Assembly: GCF_022829685.1 (NCBI RefSeq)
Contig: NZ_JAKSYE010000083.1
Coordinates: 1 to 64,000 of the forward strand
Length of the DNA stretch: 64,000 nt
DNA from: Methylobacterium sp. E-045
GTDB lineage: Bacteria > Pseudomonadota > Alphaproteobacteria > Rhizobiales > Beijerinckiaceae
Reading direction: 5' to 3'
Notes under the pieces: model-generated
The model's database searches: none
What the model was told of the DNA's origin: nothing
What the model saw: the letters and a program-made list of their open reading frames with translations, nothing else
Translations under genes and position numbers: made by a program
Shown here: piece by piece, positions 26,249-35,112 of the stretch
How the letters are laid out: every line of letters begins with the position of its first letter
How positions within the stretch are numbered: the stretch's first letter is position 1

Positions 26249-26482
26249 CGATCGACGGCGACCCCGCCGCACAGCTGCGAATCGCCGGGGGAGATCCGGC
26301 ATATCCGACTGTCCATCATCGATGACCGGACGTGAAGGCAATTGCGCGCCCTTCGGCCGCCGCCTATATACGCTCATCCCCTTTTGAGAGCGTGAGACGG
26401 GACTTCCGGATCGATTGATCCGGAGCCTGCGGACCGATGCCCGGCGCCGCCCGTTCCCCCGCCAACGTCGGAGCCACAGAGC

Positions 26483-27193
26483 ATGTCCCAAGGTCCGCTG
26501 ATGCCGAAGGCGACCGCCGTCTGGCTGGTCGAGAACACGTCCCTCGCCTTCGAACAGATCGCCGATTTCTGCAAGCTGCATCCCCTCGAAGTGAAGGGCA
26601 TCGCCGATGGCGAAGTCGCCGCCGGGATCAAGGGGCTCGACCCGATCACCACCGGGCAGCTTACCCGCGACGAGATCGAGAAGGCGCAGAAGGCCCCCAA
26701 CTACAAGCTCAAGGTCGCCGTCTCGAAGGTGAAGCTGCCCGAGGTCAAGCGCACCACCAAGGGGCCGCGCTACACCCCGCTGTCGCGCCGCCAGGATCGG
26801 CCGAACGCCATCCTCTGGCTGCTGCGCAACCATCCCGAACTCAAGGACGCGCAGGTCATCCGCCTCGTCGGCACCACCAAATCGACGATCCAGCAGATCC
26901 GCGAGCGGACCCATTGGAATTCAGGCTCGCTGCAGCCGATGGACCCGGTGACCCTCGGCCTCTGCACGCAGATCGACCTCGACTTCGAGGTCCAGCGCGC
27001 CGCCAAGGACCGGCCGGCGGTCCTGCCGACCGATGCCGGCGCGACCCTGCTGCCCACCGAGGTCTCCACGGCCGGCAATTTCGAGGAAGCCGACGCGCAT
27101 CACCGCAACGAGCGCGACGAGAAGCTCAACGCGGATTCGGTCTTCGCCAAGCTCAAGGGCATGCGCAGCACCGAGGACGAAGACGAGGAGTAG
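26483..27193 (+). CDS. trcR: DUF1013 cell-cycle transcriptional regulator TrcR
   Basis: A 236-residue protein of the DUF1013 family, restricted to alphaproteobacteria. It is recognised by M-P-K-A-T-A-V-W-L-V-E-N-T at the start, L-T-F/L-A-F-E-Q-I-A-D-F-C-type helix, D-P-I-T-T-G-Q-L and a central R-Q-D-R-P-N-A-I-L-W-L-L-R-N-H-P-E-L. TrcR is described as a regulator connected with cell-cycle and transcription machinery. The last 30 residues are charged and end in Asp/Glu. A good intrinsic terminator follows 40 bases downstream. Confidence 0.88.
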   Translation: MSQGPLMPKATAVWLVENTSLAFEQIADFCKLHPLEVKGIADGEVAAGIKGLDPITTGQLTRDEIEKAQKAPNYKLKVAVSKVKLPEVKRTTKGPRYTPLSRRQDRPNAILWLLRNHPELKDAQVIRLVGTTKSTIQQIRERTHWNSGSLQPMDPVTLGLCTQIDLDFEVQRAAKDRPAVLPTDAGATLLPTEVSTAGNFEEADAHHRNERDEKLNADSVFAKLKGMRSTEDEDEE

Positions 27194-27235
27194 TCGTCGC
27201 GTCGAACGTCCGCCAGCCGACAGACATCAGACCAG

Positions 27236-27260
27236 AGGCGCCGTTGTTGCGGCGCCTTTG
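27236..27260 (+). terminator. intrinsic terminator after trcR
   Basis: Stem AGGCGCCG (27236-27243) with CGGCGCCT (27250-27257), a TTGTTG loop and a short T-rich tail. Its position directly after the DUF1013 gene suits it as that gene's terminator. Confidence 0.75.
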
Positions 27261-27348
27261 TCGTCTTGGTGCGCCGCATGATCGCCAAGCATAAGAAAAT
27301 GCGCAATATTGATCGCCCTCGATTGCCGAGGAGACTTTTACGGGGCGA

Positions 27349-27927
27349 ATGATGGCCTCTCACGAAACGGCACACGACGTGGCGGAGTGCGAACCGGGCG
27401 GCCGCGCGATCGGGCCCGACATCCTGACCGCGGGAGCTGCCCCCGACACGGCGGCTCACCACGCCGATCCGCGACTGGCGGCATCAGAACCCGTGACCCT
27501 GGCCGAGTCCCTGATGAACGAGGAGGGCTGGAGCCCGCTCAACTTCAGCGAGGCCGGCCCGAACCCGCCCTATCTGCGCATCGGGGGCAAGCTCCGGATG
27601 ACGCTCACGGAATACGAGCCGTGTTTCTCGTCCCACATCCGCGACCGCATCCTGTTCCGGTCCAAGGTCTCCATGGCGGAGCACCTTCGGAAATACGATC
27701 AGATGATGATCGATCCCCTGGCCTTCGAGGAGTGTTTCGGTCCCGGCCAGGGCACCGATGCGACCTTCCCTTTCGGCGCGTGGCTGACGATCCGCAAGGT
27801 CGGCTTTTCCGGAATTGAGCTCTGGGACAAGGGCCGCGGCGATGTGGAGATGCCGATCGAGGCGCTCTCGGTCGCCTCCGCGATCTGGCTGCGCCACGCC
27901 GATACGCCGCGCTGGATGCTCGCTTGA
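27349..27927 (+). CDS. hypothetical protein, 192 aa
   Basis: A 192-residue soluble protein with no signal peptide or membrane segment. The first 50 residues are low-complexity and probably disordered. The rest forms an apparent alpha/beta domain with Y-L-R-I-G-G-K-L-R-M-T-L-T-E-Y-E-P-C near the middle and a Trp-rich end (I-W-L-R-H-A-D-T-P-R-W-M-L). I do not recognise the family. Translation may begin at the second Met. It lies alone between trcR and rpsA. Confidence 0.65.
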   Translation: MMASHETAHDVAECEPGGRAIGPDILTAGAAPDTAAHHADPRLAASEPVTLAESLMNEEGWSPLNFSEAGPNPPYLRIGGKLRMTLTEYEPCFSSHIRDRILFRSKVSMAEHLRKYDQMMIDPLAFEECFGPGQGTDATFPFGAWLTIRKVGFSGIELWDKGRGDVEMPIEALSVASAIWLRHADTPRWMLA

Positions 27928-28210
27928 GCCCATCGAACGCCGGTGATCGCAAGGGTTCTGTTGCCGAAACGGACGCGATCGGTTATGGCAGCGCCGTCCT
28001 CCATTCGGATTCGACTGTGCGCGGGCTTTTCGTCCCGCCATCGACCCGTTGGGGAATGGCCCTCGACCATCGTTCCAGATTGCGTCGGCCCTCCTGCGGG
28101 GGGTGAGCCCGTCGGGTCCTCCAGGGGTCCGCGGGCGGCGATCGCCGAGGGTGCCCCGTCACACGAACCGCCGACGCCGGCCTCGACCATGAGGCCTGTC
28201 AGGAGATAGA

Positions 28211-29941
28211 ATGACCGCTGGTAACGCCCTGCAGCGTAACCCGAGCCGCGACGACTTCGCGGCTCTCCTCGAGGAGAGCTTCCTCGAGCACGAGATCACC
28301 GAAGGTTCCGTCGTCAAGGGTCGCGTCGTCGCGATCGAGAAGGACGTGGCCGTCATCGACATCGGCGCCAAGACGGAAGGCCGTGTCGCTCTCAAGGAAT
28401 TCAACGGCCCCGGCCGCGAAGGCGAACTCGCCGTCGGCGACGAGGTCGAGGTCTATGTCGACCGCATCGAGAATGCCCTGGGCGAGGCCGTCATCTCGCG
28501 CGACAAGGCACGCCGCGAGGAGAGCTGGGTCAAGCTCGAGAAGGCCTTCGAGGCCAACGAGCGCGTCACCGGCGCGATCTTCAACCAGGTCAAGGGCGGC
28601 TACACCGTCGACCTCGACGGCGCCGTGGCGTTCCTGCCGCGCTCGCAGGTGGACATCCGTCCCGTCCGCGACGTCACCCCGCTTCTCGGCACCCCGCAGC
28701 CGTTCCAGATCCTCAAGATGGATCGCCGCCGCGGCAACATCGTCGTGTCGCGCCGTACCGTCCTCGAGGAGAGCCGCGCCGAGCAGCGCTCCGAGCTCGT
28801 GGCCAACCTCGAAGAGGGTCAGGTCATCGACGGCGTCGTCAAGAACATCACCGAGTACGGCGCCTTCGTCGATCTCGGCGGCATCGACGGCCTGCTCCAC
28901 GTCACCGACATGGCGTGGCGCCGCGTGAACCATCCGTCCGAGGTCGTGACCATCGGCCAGACGGTCAAGGTCAAGATCATCAAGATCAACCACGAGACCC
29001 ACCGCATCTCCCTCGGCATCAAGCAGCTGCTCGCCGATCCGTGGGAGGGCATCGCCCAGCGCTACCCGGTCGACGCCAAGCTCAAGGGCCGTGTCACCAA
29101 CATCACCGATTACGGCGCCTTCGTGGAGCTGGAGCCGGGCATCGAAGGCCTGATCCACGTCTCCGAGATGTCTTGGACGAAGAAGAACGTCCATCCGGGC
29201 AAGATCGTCTCCACCTCGCAGGAAGTGGAAGTGCAGATCCTCGAAGTCGATCCCGTCAAGCGCCGCATCTCGCTCGGCCTCAAGCAGACCCTCCAGAATC
29301 CCTGGGAGGCCTTCGCCGAGCAGCATCCGGTCGGCTCCGAGGTCGAGGGTGAGGTCAAGAACAAGACCGAGTTCGGTCTGTTCATCGGTCTCGACGGCGA
29401 CGTCGACGGCATGGTCCACCTGTCGGATCTCGACTGGAACCGTCCCGGCGAGCAGGTCATCGAGGAGTTCAAGAAGGGCGACATGCTGCGCGCCCAGGTT
29501 CTCGACGTCGACGTCGAGAAGGAGCGTATCTCGCTCGGCGTGAAGCAGCTCGGCGGCGACCCCTTCACGGAGGCCGGCGAGTTCAAGAAGGGTCAGATCG
29601 TGACCTGCGAAGTGCTGGAAGTGAAGGATTCGGGCGTCGAGGTGAAGATCGTCGACACCGACCTGTCCACCTTCATCCGCCGGGCCGAGCTCGCCCGCGA
29701 CCGTGGCGATCAGCGCCCCGAGCGTTTCGCCGCCGGCGAGAAGTTCGATGCCCGCGTGATCCAGTTCGATCGCAAGGCGCGTCGGGTCCAGCTCTCGATC
29801 AAGGCCCTGGAAATGGCCGAGGAGAAGGAGGCGATGGCTCAGTTCGGCTCCGCCGATTCCGGCGCCTCCCTCGGCGAGATCCTCGGTGCCGCCTTCAAGA
29901 AGGCCCGCACCAGCGACGACAAGGACGACGCGCAGGACTAA
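28211..29941 (+). CDS. rpsA: 30S ribosomal protein S1
   Basis: A 576-residue S1 with six S1 (OB-fold) RNA-binding repeats starting at about residues 30, 115, 200, 285, 370 and 460. Each shows the G-x-V-x-x-I-x-x-x-G-A-F-V pattern, for example I-T-E-Y-G-A-F-V-D-L-G-G and I-T-D-Y-G-A-F-V-E-L. It helps unfold mRNA leaders on the 30S subunit. AGGAGATAGA before the ATG is a strong ribosome site. The 283-base leader (27928-28210) has no gene; S1 is often autoregulated through its leader, but no specific structure was recognised. Two strong hairpins follow the stop. Confidence 0.97.
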   Translation: MTAGNALQRNPSRDDFAALLEESFLEHEITEGSVVKGRVVAIEKDVAVIDIGAKTEGRVALKEFNGPGREGELAVGDEVEVYVDRIENALGEAVISRDKARREESWVKLEKAFEANERVTGAIFNQVKGGYTVDLDGAVAFLPRSQVDIRPVRDVTPLLGTPQPFQILKMDRRRGNIVVSRRTVLEESRAEQRSELVANLEEGQVIDGVVKNITEYGAFVDLGGIDGLLHVTDMAWRRVNHPSEVVTIGQTVKVKIIKINHETHRISLGIKQLLADPWEGIAQRYPVDAKLKGRVTNITDYGAFVELEPGIEGLIHVSEMSWTKKNVHPGKIVSTSQEVEVQILEVDPVKRRISLGLKQTLQNPWEAFAEQHPVGSEVEGEVKNKTEFGLFIGLDGDVDGMVHLSDLDWNRPGEQVIEEFKKGDMLRAQVLDVDVEKERISLGVKQLGGDPFTEAGEFKKGQIVTCEVLEVKDSGVEVKIVDTDLSTFIRRAELARDRGDQRPERFAAGEKFDARVIQFDRKARRVQLSIKALEMAEEKEAMAQFGSADSGASLGEILGAAFKKARTSDDKDDAQD

Positions 29942-29959
29942 GTCCGGCGTCGATCCGAC

Positions 29960-29989
29960 CGGTCACCGGCTTTTCCGAGCCGGTGACCG
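29960..29989 (+). terminator. hairpin after rpsA
   Basis: A perfect eleven-base stem: CGGTCACCGGC at 29960-29970 pairs with GCCGGTGACCG at 29979-29989, with an eight-base loop. It lies 19 bases after the rpsA stop. There is no T-run, so it may protect the transcript's 3' end rather than terminate by itself. Confidence 0.65.
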
Positions 29990-29997
29990 TATCTTGA

Positions 29998-30034
29998 ACG
30001 CCCGTGCGGGATCGCCTCCCGCGCGGGCGTTTTT
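29998..30034 (+). terminator. intrinsic terminator of rpsA
   Basis: A fourteen-base stem (ACGCCCGTGCGGGA with its near-complement TCCCGCGCGGGCGT) around a five-base loop, followed by a run of five T residues. A textbook rho-independent terminator placed in tandem after the previous hairpin. Confidence 0.85.
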
Positions 30035-30585
30035 CTGTCTCGACACCGCATCTCTCGAGCAGGCGGTTTCAAAACCCGGCATGTGAACGGATTGCGGCCA
30101 TCCGCAGAGTGTTGCCTCCCGGTCCTTCGTTTACCCGACGGGTGACGAAGGAATCAGCGCGAGTTGCAAACGACACTGTTCGGGAGATCGCCGGCGCCGG
30201 ACGGGATTCCGGAGCGGCGGCGGCGAAAAGGACGGCAGCATCGCGGCCTTGCCCGGCGCCCCGTCACCGGGATGACCGGGCGCCCCACCCAAAACCCCGC
30301 ATCGCGCATGGCTTTGCGCCGAAGCCGCGCCTCCCGTTGACGAGTCCTCTTGCCGGTCCACCGGAGGGGGCGCTAGAACACGGCCCTGCTTTCGCGTACC
30401 CCGGACTCCATCGGCATTCCGGCGGAAGGACACGAGAGCTGCCAACGGCTTGGTGCAATCCGGCGGCGGGTGTGGAACACATCTCGAAGGGACGTTTGGA
30501 GGCACCTTCACCGGTACATCCTTGCGTCCCGTGAACGAACAGCCGGCCGCAACGGTCGGACGAGGCAAGGGAGCGGGACGATCGC
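30035..30585. other. long gene-free stretch between rpsA and sppA
   Basis: About 550 bases without a supported gene, which is long for this compact region. It contains an imperfect inverted repeat at 30124-30151 (CCTTCGT and ACGAAGG arms with an inner CCCG/CGGG) and presumably the promoter of the sppA-trpB run. No clear promoter or RNA motif was recognised. Confidence 0.4.
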
Positions 30586-31566
30586 ATGGCTGCAGACGCC
30601 GAACTTCTGATCGATCGCCGGCGCTTGCGCCGCAAACTCTCCCTGTGGCGCGTCGTCGGGATCGGCGGGCTCATCGTCGCCGTCGGTGCGGTGGGCTACC
30701 GGGTCCGGGGCCATGACGGCTTCGGTTTCCCGGCCGTGAAACCGCAGATCGCCCGCATCTCCATCGGTGGCTTCATCGCCGGCAGCGAATCGACGACCAA
30801 GCTCATCGAGCGGGTGCGCGACGCCAGCGCCGTGCAGGGCGTCATCGTCTCGATCTCGTCGCCGGGCGGCACCACCACCGGCTCGGAAGAGCTCTACCGC
30901 AACCTGCGGGCACTGTCCGAGAAGAAGCCGATGGTGGCCTTCGTCGACGGCACGGCGGCCTCCGGCGCCTATATCGCCGCCATCGCGGCCGATCATATCG
31001 TCGCGCGGGAGACCGCCCTCGTCGGGTCCATCGGCGTGCTGTTCCAGTATCCCGATCTGTCCGGCCTGCTCGACAAGGTCGGCGTCAAGGTCGAGTCGGT
31101 GAAGTCGTCGCCGCTGAAGGCCGAGCCGTCGGGCTTCACCCCGACCTCGCCCGAGGCCCGCGCCGCCCTGGCCGCCGTCGTCGGCGACACCTACGCCTGG
31201 TTCAAGGGCCTCGTCTCCGAGCGGCGCAAGCTCTCCGAGAAGGAACTCGCGACCGTGTCCGACGGCCGCGTGTTCAGCGGCCGCCAGAGCGTTCCGCTGA
31301 AGCTGGTGGACGGTGTCGGCGGCGAGCGTCAGGCGGTGGCCTGGCTCGAGACCGAGCGCAACGTCGCCAAGGGCCTGCCCGTGCGCGACTGGAAGCCGAA
31401 ATCCGAGAGCGATTTCAAGCTCTGGTCGGCCCTCGGCACGGGTGCCGACCTGCTGGGTCTGGGCGGTCTAGCCACGCGCCTGCGTCAGGCCGGCGACGAG
31501 ACGGCCGGTCTCGCGCAGGGGGGCCTCCTCGCCCTCTGGCGTCCGGGCTCCGCCGATGCGCCTTGA
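30586..31566 (+). CDS. sppA: signal peptide peptidase SppA (S49 family)
   Basis: A 326-residue short-form SppA with one N-terminal membrane anchor (about residues 23-42) and a periplasmic serine protease domain of the S49/ClpP fold. The nucleophile Ser lies in T-A-A-S-G-A-Y-I-A-A and the general-base Lys in K-S-S-P-L-K; I-S-S-P-G-G is the oxyanion-loop motif. It degrades leftover signal peptides in the membrane. GGGAGCGGGA upstream of the ATG supports this start. It heads a same-strand run with ihfB, lapA and the trp genes, a conserved order in Hyphomicrobiales. Confidence 0.93.
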   Translation: MAADAELLIDRRRLRRKLSLWRVVGIGGLIVAVGAVGYRVRGHDGFGFPAVKPQIARISIGGFIAGSESTTKLIERVRDASAVQGVIVSISSPGGTTTGSEELYRNLRALSEKKPMVAFVDGTAASGAYIAAIAADHIVARETALVGSIGVLFQYPDLSGLLDKVGVKVESVKSSPLKAEPSGFTPTSPEARAALAAVVGDTYAWFKGLVSERRKLSEKELATVSDGRVFSGRQSVPLKLVDGVGGERQAVAWLETERNVAKGLPVRDWKPKSESDFKLWSALGTGADLLGLGGLATRLRQAGDETAGLAQGGLLALWRPGSADAP

Positions 31567-31644
31567 GGGCGACGCCGAACCACGCCTGCCTGGATCACGT
31601 CCGCAGGAGTGCCGGAACCGCATGAAGTCAGGGAAGACCGCCGC

Positions 31645-31965
31645 ATGATCAAGTCGGAGCTCGTGCTCAGGATCGCAGAGCAGAACCCGCATCTCTACCA
31701 GCGCGACGTGGAAACCCTGGTGAAGGCGATCCTCGACACGATCGCCGAGGCCTTGGCACGCGGCGACCGTGTGGAACTGCGCGGCTTCGGCGCGTTCTCG
31801 GTGAAGCGCCGCGATGCGCGCCGGGGACGCAACCCGCGCACCGGTGAACCCGTTGCCGTCTCCGAGAAGGCCATCCCCGTGTTCAAGACGGGCAAGGAGA
31901 TGCGCCAGCGACTTAACGAGGCCGGGATCGGCGCGGAGGAACCCTCCGAGAACGAGGAATCCTGA
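31645..31965 (+). CDS. ihfB: integration host factor subunit beta
   Basis: A 106-residue HU/IHF-family DNA-bending protein. It has M-I-K-S-E-L at the start, the E-L-R-G-F-G-A-F-S core, and the arm tip R-N-P-R-T-G-E-P-V whose proline inserts into DNA. That tip and the preceding K-R-R-D-A-R-R-G identify the beta subunit. It pairs with IhfA to shape nucleoid DNA, promoters and recombination sites. The last 12 residues are an acidic extension. The start M-I-K is the family standard. Confidence 0.95.
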   Translation: MIKSELVLRIAEQNPHLYQRDVETLVKAILDTIAEALARGDRVELRGFGAFSVKRRDARRGRNPRTGEPVAVSEKAIPVFKTGKEMRQRLNEAGIGAEEPSENEES

Positions 31966-32005
31966 ACGCCATGCACAGCCTCGTCCCATCGACCGGAGTG
32001 TCTCG

Positions 32006-32377
32006 ATGATCCGCTTCCTCAAGGGTTTGGTCCTGCTTCCCGTGGCGATCGTGGTCGTCGCCCTGGCCGTCGCCAACCGGGAGGTCGTCCGCCTGTCCTT
32101 CGATCCGTTCACGACGGATACGCCGGCCTTCAGCCTGCCGCTGCCGCTCTACGTCCTGATCTTCGCCTCCGTCGCCATCGGCATCCTCTGCGGCGGCATC
32201 GGCACGTGGCTGGGCCAGTCGGGAACGCGGCGGACGAGCGCCGAGCGCCGCCGCGAGATCCGTCGCCTGGAAGGCGAGACCGAGCGTCTGAAGTCGCGCG
32301 TGGCGGCGAGCGAGCCTGCCCCGGCCGAGCGGTATCCCGGTCTCGACAGCCGCGTCGCGCTGCCGGCGCCGCGTTAG
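32006..32377 (+). CDS. lapA: LapA-family (DUF1049) inner-membrane protein
   Basis: A 123-residue protein with two membrane helices (about residues 6-24 and 45-66) and a charged coiled-coil-like C-terminal tail (about 75-105, rich in Arg and Glu). This is the arrangement of LapA, which together with LapB tunes lipopolysaccharide synthesis in enterobacteria. The A-V-A-N-R-E-V-V-R-L-S-F-D-P-F motif is typical. The start is 40 bases after ihfB, the same order as in E. coli (ihfB-lapA). Confidence 0.88.
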   Translation: MIRFLKGLVLLPVAIVVVALAVANREVVRLSFDPFTTDTPAFSLPLPLYVLIFASVAIGILCGGIGTWLGQSGTRRTSAERRREIRRLEGETERLKSRVAASEPAPAERYPGLDSRVALPAPR

Positions 32378-32390
32378 GCCGGGCGCCGTC

Positions 32391-33074
32391 ATGCCGTCCA
32401 TCCGCGTCAAGATCTGCGGGCTGAGCACGCCCGGCACGCTCGACGCGGCGCTCTCGGCCGGGGCCGACCTCGTCGGCTTCGTGCATTTCCCCAAGAGCCC
32501 GCGCCACGTCGCCCTGGAGACGGCGCGCATCCTGTCGGAACAGGCAGAGGGCAGGGCGGAGCGGGTCGTCCTCCTCGTGGACCCCGACGATGCCCTGATC
32601 GATGCGGCCCTCGGTGCCGTCGATCCGGATTGGATCCAGCTCCACGGACACGAGACGCCCGAGCGGGTTGCGGCCATCCGCGACCGCAGCGGTCGCCCGG
32701 TGATGAAGGCGCTCGGCGTCTCGACACGCGCGGATCTGACCGCCATCGCCGCCCATGGAGCGGCCGACCGCATCCTTCTTGACGCGAAGCCGCCGCCGGA
32801 CGCGGCCCTTCCCGGCGGCAACGGCCTCGCCTTCGATTGGGATCTGCTCGCAGGATTGGACCTGCCGGCGGGGACCATGCTGTCCGGCGGTCTCGCGCCC
32901 GGAAATGTCGCCAAGGCCCTCGCCCGGACGGGCCTGCGCGCCGTCGACGTCTCCTCGGGCGTGGAGACACGGGCCGGAGAGAAGAGCCCGGAACGCATCG
33001 CCGCCTTCATCGCGGCGGTTCGGGCCTACGAACAGGGTCCGATTTCACAAATCGACGCGTTCGCCGCATTGTAG
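32391..33074 (+). CDS. trpF: phosphoribosylanthranilate isomerase
   Basis: A 227-residue TrpF (beta/alpha)8 barrel, which converts phosphoribosylanthranilate to CdRP in tryptophan synthesis. Marks are V-K-I-C-G-L at strand 1 (catalytic Cys), G-F-V-H-F-P-K-S-P-R, I-Q-L-H-G-H-E-T, R-I-L-L-D-A-K (catalytic Asp) and M-L-S-G-G-L-A-P-G-N-V with V-D-V-S-S-G-V-E near the end (phosphate site). It is a single-domain enzyme and begins 13 bases after lapA. It is followed 97 bases later by trpB; trpA is not between them and not in the window. Confidence 0.95.
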   Translation: MPSIRVKICGLSTPGTLDAALSAGADLVGFVHFPKSPRHVALETARILSEQAEGRAERVVLLVDPDDALIDAALGAVDPDWIQLHGHETPERVAAIRDRSGRPVMKALGVSTRADLTAIAAHGAADRILLDAKPPPDAALPGGNGLAFDWDLLAGLDLPAGTMLSGGLAPGNVAKALARTGLRAVDVSSGVETRAGEKSPERIAAFIAAVRAYEQGPISQIDAFAAL

Positions 33075-33170
33075 ACGCCCCCCGCGCGGGTCTAGGCATT
33101 GGCGCAACCGCATAGCGAACGCACAGGCCCGGCGGCGATCCGCCGGCCTAAGACGCGAAGGACGACAACC

Positions 33171-34412
33171 GTGACCATCGCCCCCTCTCCGAACTCGTTC
33201 CGCAACGGACCGGACGAGCGCGGCCGCTTCGGCATCTTCGGCGGTCGCTTCGTCGCCGAGACGCTGATGCCGCTGATCCTCGACCTCGAGAAGGCCTATA
33301 CGGAGGCCAAGGCCGATCCGTCCTTCCAGGAGGAGATGAACGGCCACCTGACCCATTACGTCGGCCGCCCGAGCCCGCTCTACTATGCCGAGCGCATCAC
33401 CGAGCACCTACGCGCCAAAGCCGCCCCCGGTCACGGCGCCAAGGTCTTCTTCAAGCGCGAGGAGCTGAACCACACCGGCTCGCACAAGGTGAACAACGTG
33501 CTCGGCCAGATCATGCTGGCCCGCCGCATGGGCAAGCCCCGGATCATCGCCGAGACCGGCGCCGGTCAGCACGGGGTCGCCACCGCCACCCTCTGCGCCC
33601 GGTTCGGCCTGAAATGCGTCGTCTACATGGGCGCCGTCGACGTGGCGCGCCAGGCGCCCAACGTCTTCCGCATGAAGATGCTCGGGGCCGAGGTGATCCC
33701 GGTGGAATCCGGCACCAAGACCCTCAAGGACGCCATGAACGAGGCGCTGCGCGATTGGGTCACCAACGTCGCCGACACGTTCTACTGCATCGGCACGGTG
33801 GCCGGACCGCACCCGTATCCGGCGATGGTGCGTGATTTCCAGTCGATCATCGGCCGGGAGACCAGGGACCAGATGCTGGCAATGGAAGGGCGCCTGCCCG
33901 ACTCCCTCATCGCCTGCATCGGCGGCGGATCCAACGCGATGGGCCTGTTCCATCCGTTCCTCGACGACCGCGAGGTGGAGATCTACGGTGTCGAGGCCGC
34001 CGGCCACGGCATCTCCTCGGGCCTTCACGCCGCGTCCCTGTCGGGCGGAAAGCCCGGCGTCCTCCACGGCAACCGGACCTACCTGCTGCAGAACGAGGAC
34101 GGCCAGATCGCCGACGCCCACTCGATCTCGGCGGGCCTCGACTATCCGGGCATCGGCCCCGAACATGCCTGGCTGCACGAGGCCAAGCGCGTCACCTACC
34201 TCTCGGCGACGGATTCCGAGACGCTGGAGGCGTTCAAGCTGTGCTCGATGCTGGAAGGCATCATCCCGGCCCTCGAGCCGGCCCATGCCCTCGCCAAGGT
34301 GTTCGAGATCGCGCCGACGAAACCCGCCGAGCATCTGATGGTGCTCAATCTCTCGGGCCGTGGCGACAAGGACATCCCGCAGGTGGCCGAGATCCTGGGC
34401 ACCCGGCTCTGA
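33171..34412 (+). CDS. trpB: tryptophan synthase beta chain
   Basis: A 413-residue TrpB1, making tryptophan from indole and serine with PLP. The Schiff-base lysine lies in H-T-G-S-H-K-V-N-N, the PLP phosphate loop is G-G-G-S-N-A, and [10 protein letters not shown] carries the catalytic Glu; length and order are normal. A GTG start at 33171 is chosen because AAGGA lies ten bases upstream and the protein then starts M-T-I-A-P-S like relatives. trpA would normally follow, but tRNA-Met and the putative genomic island come next, so trpA has been displaced or lies elsewhere. Confidence 0.95.
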   Translation: MTIAPSPNSFRNGPDERGRFGIFGGRFVAETLMPLILDLEKAYTEAKADPSFQEEMNGHLTHYVGRPSPLYYAERITEHLRAKAAPGHGAKVFFKREELNHTGSHKVNNVLGQIMLARRMGKPRIIAETGAGQHGVATATLCARFGLKCVVYMGAVDVARQAPNVFRMKMLGAEVIPVESGTKTLKDAMNEALRDWVTNVADTFYCIGTVAGPHPYPAMVRDFQSIIGRETRDQMLAMEGRLPDSLIACIGGGSNAMGLFHPFLDDREVEIYGVEAAGHGISSGLHAASLSGGKPGVLHGNRTYLLQNEDGQIADAHSISAGLDYPGIGPEHAWLHEAKRVTYLSATDSETLEAFKLCSMLEGIIPALEPAHALAKVFEIAPTKPAEHLMVLNLSGRGDKDIPQVAEILGTRL

Positions 34413-34422
34413 GAAAACCGCG

Positions 34423-34453
34423 ACGGGGAGCGGCCTTGTCGCAAACTCCCCGT
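34423..34453 (+). terminator. hairpin after trpB
   Basis: ACGGGGAG (34423-34430) pairs with CTCCCCGT (34446-34453) around a 15-base loop. There is no T-run. It lies directly after the trpB stop and abuts the tRNA promoter. Confidence 0.5.
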
Positions 34454-34481
34454 TGACACCCGAAGGCGGATTTCTTTATAC
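34453..34481 (+). promoter_or_regulatory. strong sigma70-type promoter of tRNA-Met
   Basis: TTGACA at 34453-34458 and TTATAC at 34476-34481 are separated by 17 bases, close to consensus. They lead into a GC-rich discriminator, typical of stable-RNA promoters under stringent control. The tRNA begins about 48 bases after the -10 box. Confidence 0.75.
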
Positions 34482-34528
34482 CGCCGATCTCTTCAGGGGC
34501 GCCCGCACCGCGCGGGTTCCTTTGTTGT

Positions 34529-34605
34529 GGCGGGGTAGCTCAGTTGGTTAGAGCAGAGGAATCATAATCCTTGTGTCGGGAGTTCAAATCTCTCCCTCGC
34601 TACCA
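34529..34605 (+). tRNA. tRNA-Met (CAT), elongator
   Basis: A complete cloverleaf: acceptor GGCGGGG with CCTCGCT, D-arm GCTCAGTTGGTTAGAGC, anticodon loop with CAT, T-arm with GTTCAAAT, and an encoded CCA at 34603-34605. The sequence matches alphaproteobacterial elongator methionine tRNAs rather than the initiator, since the acceptor is paired at position 1 (G-U). Its last 50 bases are repeated at 59444-59493, marking it as an integration target. Confidence 0.95.
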
Positions 34606-34612
34606 TGAATTC

Positions 34613-34645
34613 AGCCCGCTAGGTCAATGACTTGGCGGGCTTTTT
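34613..34645 (+). terminator. intrinsic terminator of tRNA-Met
   Basis: AGCCCGC (34613-34619) pairs with GCGGGCT (34635-34641) and is followed by a run of T. A related hairpin follows the tRNA fragment at the far end of the island. Confidence 0.8.
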
Positions 34646-35112
34646 CGTGCGCGGATCGGTGCGCTGGCGTGTTGCAACGGCGTGCAACACAGCCTCATAT
34701 TCTGCAACGGCTTACGACCTGCCGTAGGCTGTTCCACGCAACACGGATGGAACACGAGAGGCACCGGAATGACCGGTACCGACATCGTTGAAAAGCGAGG
34801 TGCACCAGCAGCATGGCACTCTCGACGGTCTGAGCCCGGCTTAGCGTCTCACACAACTCCCGCCGCGCGGTCGGTCCAGAAGGGAGACTGCCCGTGCTCG
34901 GGAGTTTTGTGAGGTGCACTTAGCGTCGCCTCGTCAGCCCGCGAGCGCACCTCGGACCCAGCGTGGCGATCGCACGAATGAGGTCGTCACCGCCCGTGAA
35001 CAGCTTTTTTCTTGGCTTCCTTCCAAATGACGCCGGCGGCTCTCAGGATCCCAATGTCCGCTGCCCGGAAGCGGACGGTGGATGCCATCGACCATGATCG
35101 TTTAAAATCCAT
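34646..35112. other. left end of the island, no intact gene
   Basis: About 470 bases without a supported gene. Several TGCAAC repeats lie near the tRNA (the inverted pair TGTTGCA/TGCAACA at 34670-34689 and TGCAACGG at 34673 and 34703), a pattern seen at integrase arm sites. Further in, a 15-base inverted repeat (34848-34862 and 34899-34913, one mismatch) is interleaved with the direct repeats GAGGTGCAC (34797, 34911) and CTTAGCGTC (34840, 34919), resembling a tiny transposon scar. Before the ABC genes a seven-base stem lies near 35055-35075. Confidence 0.45.

Noticed and set aside
28199..29419. Long minus-strand open frame (about 400 codons) across rpsA
   Set aside because: It is the antisense shadow of the S1 gene, created by its GC-rich codon use; the protein is low-complexity and has no family match by eye.
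34529..34605. Initiator tRNA-fMet instead of elongator tRNA-Met
   Set aside because: Initiator tRNAs have an unpaired first acceptor base and three G-C pairs in the anticodon stem; this gene has neither feature.
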